Shown: positions 1 through 8,246 of the stretch, one piece after another
Layout: the number at the start of each line of letters is the position of its first letter
How positions within the stretch are numbered: position 1 is the first letter of the stretch
Source of the DNA: Liolophura sinensis
Taxonomy: Eukaryota; Mollusca; Polyplacophora; Chitonida; Chitonidae
NCBI RefSeq assembly: GCF_032854445.1
Contig: NW_027018116.1
Span: forward strand, 64,001 to 77,011
Direction of reading: 5' to 3'
Length of the DNA: 13,011 bases
Made by a program: the position numbers and the translations under genes
The notes under the pieces: generated by a model
Database searches by the model: none
Told to the model about the DNA's origin: nothing
The model's input: only the letters and a program-made list of their open reading frames with translations

Positions 1-550
1 AATTGTGGTTACAGCCAAAAGTATTGGTCGGAGAGCAACGCGGTTTGCACCATTCGATTTCTCGTCACAAAATACGTCGGATTAGTCTCTTACCAGCAGC
101 CCTGGAACAGTTTTTCCACTTTTGCATTTTTGCCTGGTCTTTTTGTTAATGGAAATCGGCTACACTGTACTATGTACCATCGCGACTGGTCATTATTATA
201 TTCAACTTTTGACTATACGTTATGTGCCCTTCTGTAGCCCAGAAGACGTGAAATCTTTGGGCTAAGCCCATTTAACTCACTCAGCAATTGTCTTACTTCT
301 AAGTCCAAGACAATCTCAATGTCTTTATCTACGTGTAGAAAAAGCACACCATTTGTACATAAAAAACACAAAGTACTAGATACAGTCTGCTGTAAAAAGT
401 ACAACTGATCACTGACCTACATCAATAAGGTTCTAAAAGATGCAGAATTGGCCCAGGCATCGGCAGCTGTTTAAAAAATTTCAAATTTCCCTGGTTTCCA
501 TGGAGTAAGAGCCGTTGCTGGGCACGTGACTATGACATCAATGATCATTC
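1..550 (+). repeat. Satellite monomer 1, subtype A'
   Basis: 550 bp. A signatures are AGCAGCCCTGG, ACGTTATG, GACCTACATC and GCAGAATTGGCCC. A' signatures are GTGGTTACAG and TAGTCTCT. It differs from monomer 13 (6600) at only about three positions, one of them the private GTGAAATC near 248, where all other copies read GTCAAAT. Confidence 0.95.
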
Positions 551-716
551 AATTGTGGCTACAGCCAAAAGTATTGGTCGGAGAGCAACGCGGTTTGCAC
601 CATTCGATTTCTCGTAATAAAATACGTCGGATTGGCTTCCTACCATTAGCACTGGAACAGTTTTTCCACTTTTGCATTTTTGCCTGGTCTTTTTGTTAAT
701 TTGAAATCGGATACAC

Positions 717-729
717 TGTACTATGTACA
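717..729. repeat. Dyad TGTAC-TAT-GTACA (representative copy)
   Basis: A perfect 5-bp inverted repeat with a TAT spacer, seen in B and C monomers. In A and D monomers the last base is C (TGTACTATGTACC), so the outer pair is lost in a subtype-specific way. It is shown in monomer 2; equivalents lie about 166-178 bp into each monomer. Confidence 0.85.
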
Positions 730-786
730 ATCGCGACTGGTCATTACTATATTCAACTTTTGACTATAAGTTATGTGCCCTTCTGT

Positions 787-821
787 AGCCCAGAAGACGT
801 CAAATCTTTGGGCTAAGCCCA
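787..821. repeat. Triple AGCCCA / TGGGCT / AGCCCA hairpin element
   Basis: AGCCCA at 787-792, TGGGCT at 809-814 and AGCCCA at 816-821. The middle arm can pair left, giving a nine-pair stem that includes AAG 794-796 with CTT 806-808, one bulged G and the loop ACGTCAAAT. It can also pair right, giving a perfect 6-bp dyad with a one-base centre. The two pairings exclude each other. Subtype variants alter one arm: CTATGCCC (monomers 4, 5, 8, 16) weakens the right pairing, and AACCCA (10, 18, 24) weakens the left one. Shown in monomer 2; whether it forms in the cell is not known. Confidence 0.75.
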
Positions 822-878
822 TTTAACTCACCCAGCAATTGTCTTACTTCTAAGTCCAAGACAATCTCAATGTCTTTA

Positions 879-890
879 TCTACGTGTAGA
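879..890. repeat. Dyad TCTAC-GT-GTAGA (representative copy)
   Basis: Perfect 5-bp arms around GT, apparently unchanged in every monomer of the window. Shown in monomer 2. It contains an ACGTG core, but no function can be assigned. Confidence 0.8.
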
Positions 891-931
891 AAAACCACAC
901 CATTCGTACATAAAAAACACAATGTACTAGA

Positions 932-945
932 TACAGTCTGCTGTA
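932..945. repeat. Dyad TACAG-TCTG-CTGTA (representative copy)
   Basis: Perfect 5-bp arms with a TCTG loop, unchanged in all complete monomers. It is flanked by GTAC motifs on both sides (AATGTACTAG before it and AAAGTACAAC after it in monomer 2). Confidence 0.8.
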
Positions 946-1046
946 AAAAGTACAACTAATCACTGAAACACTTCTATAAGGTTCTAATAGATGCGGAATT
1001 GGGCCAGGCCTCGGCAGCTGTTAAAAAATTGCAAATTTCCCTGGTT

Positions 1047-1099
1047 TCCATGGAGTAATAGCCGTTGCTGGGCACGTGACTATGACATCAATGATCATT
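1047..1099. repeat. Palindrome cluster at the monomer end (TCCATGGA, CACGTG, AATGATCATT)
   Basis: Three perfect palindromes lie within 53 bp: TCCATGGA at 1047-1054, CACGTG at 1073-1078 and AATGATCATT at 1090-1099. CAATTG overlaps the next monomer start. They are kept in nearly all monomers (TCCATGA at 4898 is broken by a one-base loss). CACGTG matches an E-box core, but six-base matches are weak evidence of protein binding. Confidence 0.75.
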
Positions 1100-1100
1100 C

Positions 1101-1649
1101 AATTGTGGCTACAGTCAAAAGTATTGGTCGGAGAGCAACGCGGTTTGCACCATTCGATTTCTCGTCACAAAATACGTCGGATTAGCCTCTTACCAACAGC
1201 ACTGGATCAGTTTTTCCACTTTTGCATTTTTGCCTGGTCTTTTTGTTAATTGAAATCGGCTACACTGTACTATGTACAATCGCGACTGGTCATTACTATA
1301 TTCAACTTTTGACTATAAGTCATGTGCCCTTCGGTAGCCCAGAAGACGTCAAATCTTTGGGCTAAGCCCATTTAACTCACCCAGCAATTGTCTTACTTCT
1401 AAGTCCATGACAATCTCAATGTCTTTATCTACGTGTAGAAAAACCACACCATTCGTACATAAAAAACACAATATACTAGATACAGTCTGCTGTAAAAAGA
1501 ACAACTAATCACTGAACCACATCTATAAGGTTCTAATAGATGCGGAATTGGGCCAGGCATCGGCAGCTGTTAAAGAATTGCAAATTTCCCTGGTTTCCAT
1601 GGAGTAAGAGCCGTTGCTGGGCACGTGACTATGACATCAATGATCATTC
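1101..1649 (+). repeat. Satellite monomer 3, subtype C (divergent)
   Basis: 549 bp. It has the C signature ACAGTCAAAAG but differs from other C copies: TACCAACAGC, CTGGATCAG, TTAATTGAAATCGGCTAC (one T shorter), AGTCATGTG, AATATACTAG and AAAAGAACAAC. It is the least homogenised monomer left of 10997, and it lies inside the tetramer length that is missing from the 6600-8797 block. Confidence 0.93.
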
Positions 1650-2199
1650 AATTGTGGCTACAGCCAAAAGTAATGGTCGGAGAGACACGCGGTATGCACC
1701 ATTCGATTTTTCGTCACAAAATACGTCGGATTAGCCTTTTACCAGCAGCACTGGAACAGTTTTTCCACTTTTGCATTTTTGCCTGGTCTTTTTGTTAATG
1801 GAAATCGGCTACACTGTACTATGTACCATCGCGACTGGTCATTATTATATTCAACTTTTGACTATAAGTTATGTGCCCTTCGGTAGCCCAGAAGACGTCA
1901 AATCTTTGGGCTATGCCCATTTAACTCACTCAGCAACTGTCTTACTTCTAAGTCCATGACAATCTCAATGTCTTTATCTACGTGTAGAAAAAGCACACCA
2001 TTTGTACATAAAAAACACAAAGTACTAGATACAGTCTGCTGTAAAAAGTACAACTGATCACTGACCCACATCAATAAGGTTCTAAAAGATGCGGAATTGG
2101 GCCAGGCATCGGCAGCTGTTTAAAAAATGGCAAATTTCCCTGGTTTCCATGGAGTAAGAGCCGTTGCTAGGCACGTGATTTTGTCATCAATGATCATTC
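1650..2199 (+). repeat. Satellite monomer 4, subtype D
   Basis: 550 bp. The D signatures are AGTAATGGTCGG, TTAATGGAAATCGGC, CTATGCCC, CAGCAACTG and the 3' end GTGATTTTGTCATC. Private changes are AGAGACACGCGGTATG near 1681 and AGTCCATGAC near 1951. Confidence 0.94.
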
Positions 2200-2749
2200 A
2201 ATTGTCGCTACAGCCAAAAGTATTGGTCGGAGAGCAACGCGGTTTGCACCATTCGATTTCTCGTCACAAAATACGTCGGATTAGCCTCTTACCAGCAGCC
2301 CTGGAACAGTTTTTCCACTTTTGCATTTTTGCCTGGTCTTTTTGTTAATGGAAATCGGCTACACTGTACTATGTACCATCGCGACTGGTCATTATTATAT
2401 TCAACTTTTGACTATACGTTATGTGCCCTTCTGTAGCCCAGAAGACGTCAAATCTTTGGGCTATGCCCATTTAACTCACTCAGCAATTGTCTTACTTCTA
2501 AGTCCAAGACAATCTCAATGTCTTTATCTACGTGTAGAAAAAGCACACCATTTGTACATAAAAAACACAAAGTACTAGATACAGTCTGCTGTAAAAAGTA
2601 CAACTGATCACTGACCTACATCAATAAGGTTCTAAAAGATGCAGAATTGGCCCAGGCATCGGCAGCTGTTTAAAAAATTTCAAATTTCCCTGGTTTCCAT
2701 GGAGTAAGAACCGTTGCTGGGCACGTGACTATGACATCAATGATCATTC
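2200..2749 (+). repeat. Satellite monomer 5, subtype A (mosaic)
   Basis: 550 bp. It is A-type (AGCAGCCCTGG, ACGTTATG, GACCTACATC, GCAGAATTGGCCC) but starts with GTCGCTACAG and carries the D-type CTATGCCC near 2461. The latter looks like a short conversion tract from an adjacent D copy. GTCGCT is otherwise seen only at 12105. Confidence 0.94.
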
Positions 2750-3299
2750 AATTGTGGCTACAGCCAAAAGTATTGGTCGGAGAGCAACGCGGTTTGCACC
2801 ATTCGATTTCTCGTAATAAAATACGTCGGATTGGCTTCCTACCATTAGCACTGGAACAGTTTTTCCACTTTTGCATTTTTGCCTGGTCTTTTTGTTAATT
2901 TGAAATCGGATACACTGTACTATGTACAATCGCGACTGGTCATTACTATATTCAACTTTTGACTATAAGTTATGTGCCCTTCTGTAGCCCAGAAGACGTC
3001 AAATCTTTGGGCTAAGCCCATTTAACTCACCCAGCAATTGTCTTACTTCTAAGTCCAAAACAATCTCAATGTCTTTATCTACGTGTAGAAAAACCACACC
3101 ATTCGTACATAAAAAACACAATGTACTAGATACAGTCTGCTGTAAAAAGTACAACTAATCACTGAAACACTTCTATAAGGTTCTAATAGATGCGGAATTG
3201 GGCCAGGCATCGGCAGCTGTTAAAAAATTGCAAATTTCCCTGGTTTCCATGGAGTAATAGCCGTTGCTGGGCACGTGACTATGACATCAATGATCATTC
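2750..3299 (+). repeat. Satellite monomer 6, subtype B
   Basis: 550 bp. It has all B signatures. It differs from monomers 2 and 14 by AGTCCAAAAC near 3052 and GGCCAGGCATCGG instead of GGCCAGGCCTCGG near 3201. The monomer before it ends with the private TAAGAACCG. Confidence 0.94.
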
Positions 3300-3849
3300 A
3301 ATTGTGGCTACAGTCAAAAGTATTGGTCGGAGAGCAACGCGGTTTGCACCATTCGATTTCTCGTCACAAAATACGTCGGATTAGCCTTTTACCAGCAGCA
3401 CTGGAACAGTTTTTCCACTTTTGCATTTTTGCCTGGTCTTTTTGTTAATTTGAAATCGGATACACTGTACTATGTACAATCGCGACTGGTCATTACTATA
3501 TTCAACTTTTGACTATAAGTTATGTGCCCTTCTGTAGCCCAGAAGACGTCAAATCTTTGGGCTAAGCCCATTTAACTCACCCAGCAGTTGTCTTACTTTT
3601 AAGTCCAAGACAATCTCAATGTCTTTATCTACGTGTAGAAAAAGCACACCATTCGTACATAAAAAACACAATGTACTAGATACAGTCTGCTGTAAAAAGT
3701 ACAACTGATCACTGAACCACATCAATAAGGTTCTAATAGATGCGGAATTGGGCCAGGCATCGGCAGCTGTTAAAAAATTGCATATTTCCCTGGTTTCCAT
3801 GGAGTAAGAGCCGTTGCTAGGCACGTGACTATGACATCAATGATCATTC
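3300..3849 (+). repeat. Satellite monomer 7, subtype C
   Basis: 550 bp. The C signature is ACAGTCAAAAG with TTAATTTGAAATCGGATAC. CAGCAGTTG and TTACTTTTAAG near 3585-3605 are shared only with monomer 15. It reads AGCCTTTTACC, where monomer 15 reads AGCCTCTTACC; that difference helps place the recombination junction. Confidence 0.94.
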
Positions 3850-4399
3850 AATTGTGGCTACAGCCAAAAGTAATGGTCGGAGAGCAACGCGGTTTGCACC
3901 ATTCGATTTCTCGTCACAAAATACGTCGGATTAGCCTTTTACCAGCAGCACTGGAACAGTTTTTCCACTTTTGCATTTTTGCCTGGTCTTTTTGTTAATG
4001 GAAATCGGCTACACTGTACTATGTACCATCGCGACTGGTCATTATTATATTCAACTTTTGACTATAAGTTATGTGCCCTTCGGTAGCCCAGAAGACGTCA
4101 AATCTTTGGGCTATGCCCATTTAACTCACTCAGCAACTGTCTTACTTCTAAGTCCAAGACAATCTCAATGTCTTTATCTACGTGTAGAAAAAGCACACCA
4201 TTTGTACATAAAAAACACAAAGTACTAGATACAGTCTGCTGTAAAAAGTACAACTGATCACTGACCCACATCAATAAGGTTCTAAAAGATGCGGAATTGG
4301 GCCAGGCATCGGCAGCTGTTTAAAAAATGGCAAATTTCCCTGGTTTCCATGGAGTAAGAGCCGTTGCTAGGCACGTGATTTTGTCATCAATGATCATTC
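3850..4399 (+). repeat. Satellite monomer 8, subtype D
   Basis: 550 bp. D signatures are present, including CTATGCCC, CAGCAACTG and the GTGATTTTGTCATC 3' end. It appears identical to monomer 16 (8247) except for one extra T in that copy's T-run. Confidence 0.95.
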
Positions 4400-4951
4400 A
4401 ATTGTGGCTACAGCCAAAAGTATTGGTCGGAGAGCAACGCGGTTCGCACCATTCGATTTCTCGTCACAAAATACGTCGGATTAGCCTTTTACCAGCAGCC
4501 CTGGAACAGTTTTTCCACTTTTGCATTTTTGCCTGGTCTTTTTGTTTGTTAATGAAATCGGCTACACTGTACTATGTACCATCGCGACTGGTCATTATTA
4601 TATTCAACTTTTGACTATACGTTATGTGCCCTTCTGTAGCCCAGAAGACGTCAAATCTTTGGGCTAAGCCCATTTAACTCACTCAGCAACTGTCTTACTT
4701 CTAAGTCCAAGACAATCTCAATGTCTTTATCTACGTGTAGAAAAAGCACACCATTTGTACATAAAAAACACAAAGTACTAGATACAGTCTGCTGTAAAAA
4801 GTACAACTGATCACTGACCTACATCAATAAGGTTCTAAAAGATGCAGAATTGGCCCAGGCATCGGCAGCTGTTTAAAAAATTTCAAATTTCCCTGGTTTC
4901 CATGAGTAAGAGCCGTTGCTGGGCACGTGACTATGACATCAATGATCATTC
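4400..4951 (+). repeat. Satellite monomer 9, subtype A
   Basis: 552 bp. A-type with CTAAGCCC and CAGCAACTG, like monomer 17. Private events are GGTTCGCACC near 4441, a TTTG slippage insertion near 4544 with loss of one G in AATGAAATCGG, and a missing G in CCATGAGTAAG near 4901. Confidence 0.94.
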
Positions 4952-5499
4952 AATTGTGGCTACAGCCAAAAGTATTGGTCGGAGAGCAACGCGGTTTGCA
5001 CCATTCGATTTCTCGTAATAAAATACGTCGGATTGGCTTCCTACCATTAGCACTGGAACAGTTTTTCCACTTTTGCATTTTTGCTGGTCTTTTTGTTAAT
5101 TTGAAATCGGATACACTGTACTATGTACAATCGCGACTGGTCATTACTATATTCAACTTTTGACTATAAGTTATGTGCCCTTCTGTAACCCAGAAGACGT
5201 CAAATCTTTGGGCTAAGCCCATTTAACTCACCAGCAATTGTCTTACTTCTAAGTCCAAGACAATCTCAATGTCTTTATCTACGTGTAGAAAAACCACACC
5301 ATTCGTACATAAAAAACACAATGTACTAGATACAGTCTGCTGTAAAAAGTACAACTAATCACTGAAACACTTCTATAAGGTTCTAATAGATGCGGAATTG
5401 GGCCAGGCCTCGGCAGCTGTTAAAAAATTGCAAATTTCCCTGGTTTCCATGGAGTAAGAGCCGTTGCTGGGCACGTGACTATGACATCAATGATCATTC
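4952..5499 (+). repeat. Satellite monomer 10, subtype B'
   Basis: 548 bp. B-type with CTGTAACCC near 5186, shared with monomer 18. It ends TAAGAGCCG, not TAATAGCCG. It has two private one-base losses, TTTTGCTGG near 5080 and CTCACCAGC near 5227. Confidence 0.94.
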
Positions 5500-6050
5500 A
5501 ATTGTGGTTACAGTCAAAAGTATTGGTCGGAGAGCAACGCGGTTTGCACCATTCGATTTCTCGTCACAAAATACGTCGGATTAGCCTCTTACCAGCAGCA
5601 CTGGAACAGTTTTTCCACTTTTGCATTTTTGCCTGGTCTTTTTGTTAATTTGAAATCGGATACACTGTACTATGTACAATCGCGACTGGTCATTGCTATA
5701 TTTAACTTTTGGACTATAAGTTATGTGCCCTTCGGTAGCCCAGAAGACGTCAAATCTTTGGGCTAAGCCCATTTAACTCACCCAGCAATTGTCTTACTTT
5801 TAAGTCCAAGACAATCTCAATGTCTTTATCTACGTGTAGAAAAAGCACACCATTCGTACATAAAAAACACAATGTACTAGATACAGTCTGCTGTAAAAAG
5901 TACAACTGATCACTGAAACACATCAATAAGGTTCTAATAGATGCGGAATTGGGCCAGGCATCGGCAGCTGTTCAAAAATTGCATATTTCCCTGGTTTCCA
6001 TGGAGTAAGAGCCGTTGCTGGGCACGTGACTATGACATCAATGATCATTC
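5500..6050 (+). repeat. Satellite monomer 11, subtype C'
   Basis: 551 bp. C-type opening with GTGGTTACAGTC, with CATTGCTATAT and GAAACACATCAATAAGG, all shared with monomer 19. ATTTAAC and TTTTGGACT near 5700 are private. Confidence 0.94.
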
Positions 6051-6599
6051 AATTGTGGCTACAGCCAAAAGTAATGGTCGGAGAGCAACGCGGTTTGCAC
6101 CATTCGATTTCTCGTCACAAAATACGTCGGATTAGCCTCTTACCAGCAGCACTGGAACAGTTTTCCACTTTTGCATTTTTGCCTGGTCTTTTTGTTAATG
6201 GAAATCGGCTACACTGTACTATGTACCATCGCGACTGGTCATTATTATATTCAACTTTTGACTATAAGTTATGTGCCCTTCTGTAGCCCAGAAGACGTCA
6301 AATTTTTGGGCTAAGCCCATTTAACTCATCCAGCATTTGTCTTACTTCTAAGTCCATGACAATCTCAATGTCTTTATCTACGTGTAGAAAAACCACACCA
6401 TTTGTACATAAAAAACACAAGGTACTAGATACAGTCTGCTGTAAAAAGTACAATTGAACACTGACCCACATCAATAAGGTGCTAAAAGATGCAGAATTGG
6501 GCCAGGCATCGGCAGCTGTTTAAAAAATTGCAAATTTCCCTGGTTTCCATGGAGTAAGAGCCGTTGCTGGGCACGTGACTATGACATCAATGATCATTC
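6051..6599 (+). repeat. Satellite monomer 12, subtype D'
   Basis: 549 bp. It opens as D (AGTAATGGTCGG, TTAATGGAAATCGG) but its 3' half carries AATTTTTGGG, CATCCAGCATTTG, AGTCCATGAC, CAATTGAACAC and AAGGTGCTAAAAG. It lacks the GTGATTTTG end. These D' variants recur at 10447, and partly at 10997 and 12652. Confidence 0.94.
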
Positions 6600-7147
6600 A
6601 ATTGTGGTTACAGCCAAAAGTATTGGTCGGAGAGCAACGCGGTTTGCACCATTCGATTTCTCGTCACAAAATACGTCGGATTAGTCTCTTACCAGCAGCC
6701 CTGGAACAGTTTTTCCACTTTTGCATTTTTGCCTGGTCTTTTTGTTAATGGAAATCGGCTACACTGTACTATGTACCATCGCGACTGGTCATTATTATAT
6801 TCAACTTTTGACTATACGTTATGTGCCCTTCTGTAGCCCAGAAGACGTCAAATCTTTGGGCTAAGCCCATTTAACTCACTCAGCAATTGTCTTACTTCTA
6901 AGTCCAAGACAATCTCAATGTCTTTATCTACGTGTAGAAAAAGCACACCATTTGTACATAAAAAACACAAAGTACTAGATACAGTCTGCTGTAAAAAGTA
7001 CAACTGATCACTGACCTACATCAATAAGGTTCTAAAGATGCAGAATTGGCCCAGGCATCGGCAGCTGTTTAAAAAATTTCAAATTTCCTGGTTTCCATGG
7101 AGTAAGAGCCGTTGCTGGGCACGTGACTATGACATCAATGATCATTC
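6600..7147 (+). repeat. Satellite monomer 13, subtype A'
   Basis: 548 bp. Nearly identical to monomer 1, including GTGGTTACAG and TAGTCTCT. The differences are GTCAAATC in place of GTGAAATC, CTAAAGATG (one A fewer) and TTTCCTGG (one C fewer). Confidence 0.95.
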
Positions 7148-7695
7148 AATTGTGGCTACAGCCAAAAGTATTGGTCGGAGAGCAACGCGGTTTGCACCAT
7201 TCGATTTCTCGTAATAAATACGTCGGATTGGCTTCCTACCATTAGCACTGGAACAGTTTTTCCACTTTTGCATTTTTGCCTGGTCTTTTTGTTAATTTGA
7301 AATCGGATACACTGTACTATGTACAATCGCGACTGGTCATTACTATATTCAACTTTTGACTATAAGTTATGTGCCCTTCTGTAGCCCAGAAGACGTCAAA
7401 TCTTTGGGCTAAGCCCATTTAACTCACCCAGCAATTGTCTTACTTCTAAGTCCAAGACAATCTCAATGTCTTTATCTACGTGTAGAAAAACCACACCATT
7501 CGTACATAAAAAACACAATGTACTAGATACAGTCTGCTGTAAAAAGTACAACTAATCACTGAAACACTTCTATAAGGTTCTAATAGATGCGGAATTGGGC
7601 CAGGCCTCGGCAGCTGTTAAAAAATTGCAAATTTCCCTGGTTTCCATGGAGTAATAGCCGTTGCTGGCACGTGACTATGACATCAATGATCATTC
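7148..7695 (+). repeat. Satellite monomer 14, subtype B
   Basis: 548 bp. It matches monomer 2 rather than monomers 6 or 10: it has AGTCCAAGAC, GGCCTCGG, GTAGCCC and the TAATAGCCG end. One-base losses occur in GTAATAAATACG near 7211 and GCTGGCACG near 7663. Confidence 0.94.
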
Positions 7696-8246
7696 AATTG
7701 TGGCTACAGTCAAAAGTATTGGTCGGAGAGCAACGCGGTTTGCACCATTCGATTTCTCGTCACAAAATACGTCGGATTAGCCTCTTACCAGCAGCACTGG
7801 AACAGTTTTTTCCACTTTTGCATTTTTGCCTGGTCTTTTTGTTAATTTGAAATCGGATACACTGTACTATGTACAATCGCGACTGGTCATTACTATATTC
7901 AACTTTTGACTATAAGTTATGTGCCCTTCTGTAGCCCAGAAGACGTCAAATCTTTGGGCTAAGCCCATTTAACTCACCCAGCAGTTGTCTTACTTTTAAG
8001 TCCAAGACAATCTCAATGTCTTTATCTACGTGTAGAAAAAGCACACCATTCGTACATAAAAAACACAATGTACTAGATACAGTCTGCTGTAAAAAGTACA
8101 ACTGATCACTGAACCACATCAATAAGGTTCTAATAGATGCGGAATTGGGCCAGGCATCGGCAGCTGTTAAAAAATTGCATATTTCCCTGGTTTCCATGGA
8201 GTAAGAGCCGTTGCTAGGCACGTGACTATGACATCAATGATCATTC
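7696..8246 (+). repeat. Satellite monomer 15, subtype C (recombinant)
   Basis: 551 bp. The first ~90 bp read AGCCTCTTA as in monomer 3. From about 7791 on it reads CAGCAGCACTGGAACAG, TTAATTTG and CAGCAGTTG as in monomer 7. It has one extra T in the T-run near 7805. Confidence 0.93.

Larger units (their letters stand above)
551..1100 (+). repeat. Satellite monomer 2, subtype B
   Basis: 550 bp. The B signatures are CGTAATAAAATACG, TTGGCTTCCTACCATTAGC, TTAATTTGAAATCGG and GAAACACTTCTATAAGG. It ends with TAATAGCCG instead of TAAGAGCCG, a link to the C copy that follows. This copy was used to position the dyad symmetries listed separately. Confidence 0.95.
1..2199 (+). repeat. HOR tetramer 1 (A'-B-C-D)
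   Basis: The first four-monomer higher-order unit, 2199 bp. It opens with an A' copy (GTGGTTACAG, TAGTCTCT) that is nearly identical to the monomer at 6600. Its C copy (1101-1649) is the most divergent of the C series up to position 10996, and its D copy (1650-2199) has private changes in its first 100 bp. Confidence 0.9.
2200..4399 (+). repeat. HOR tetramer 2 (A-B-C-D)
   Basis: The second four-monomer unit, 2200 bp. Subtype order is the same as in tetramer 1. The A copy carries GTCGCTACAG and the CTATGCCC variant, otherwise seen in D monomers. The second half (from about 3390) matches 7790-8797 far better than it matches tetramer 1, which places it in the longer repeat described for 3390-6599. 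Confidence 0.9.
3390..6599 (+). repeat. Long repeat unit, copy 1 (~3.2 kb, C to D')
   Basis: This stretch covers most of a C monomer, then D, A, B', C' and D'. It matches 7790-10996 monomer for monomer, including variants seen in no other tetramer: CAGTTG near 3585, GTAACCC near 5188, CATTGCTATAT near 5692 and CATCCAGCATTTG near 6329. It shows that a unit larger than the 2.2-kb tetramer was duplicated as a block. Confidence 0.85.
4400..6599 (+). repeat. HOR tetramer 3 (A-B'-C'-D')
   Basis: The third four-monomer unit, 2200 bp, a distinct version of the tetramer. B' has GTAACCC, C' has GTTACAGTC and CATTGCTATAT, and D' has AATTTTTGGG with CATCCAGCATTTG and CAATTGAACAC. These private variants reappear in the same order at 8798-10996, which shows that the two blocks descend from one amplification unit. 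Confidence 0.9.

Noticed and set aside
24-62. A-box-like TGGTCGGAGAG followed by B-box-like ATTCGATTTC, as in a tRNA-derived SINE
   Set aside because: Both boxes deviate from consensus at key positions, the spacing is shorter than in tRNAs, and the flanks do not form acceptor or T-arm stems.
207-226. TATA-like TATAAGTTATG in each monomer as a possible promoter
   Set aside because: A short AT-rich match expected by chance. A-type copies read TATACGTT, and there is no linked initiator, gene or other promoter element.
403-417. Hammerhead-ribozyme-like core (CTGATCACTGA), since some satellites encode ribozymes
   Set aside because: The core needs CTGANGA and then GAAA with two closing helices. 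The G is replaced by C and no suitable helices were found, and I saw no minus strand core either.
991-1185. Recurring 64-codon + strand frame beginning MRNWAR, seen in many monomer junctions
   Set aside because: It recurs because the DNA repeats. It crosses the monomer boundary, is absent or altered in A and B copies, and I see no sign that its frame is protected from indels.
3549-3824. Recurring 91-codon minus strand frame beginning MPSNGSYS
   Set aside because: It overlaps the dyad elements and the + strand frames, and is shortened or frameshifted in many copies. No domain is recognised. It is treated as chance openness in a repeat.
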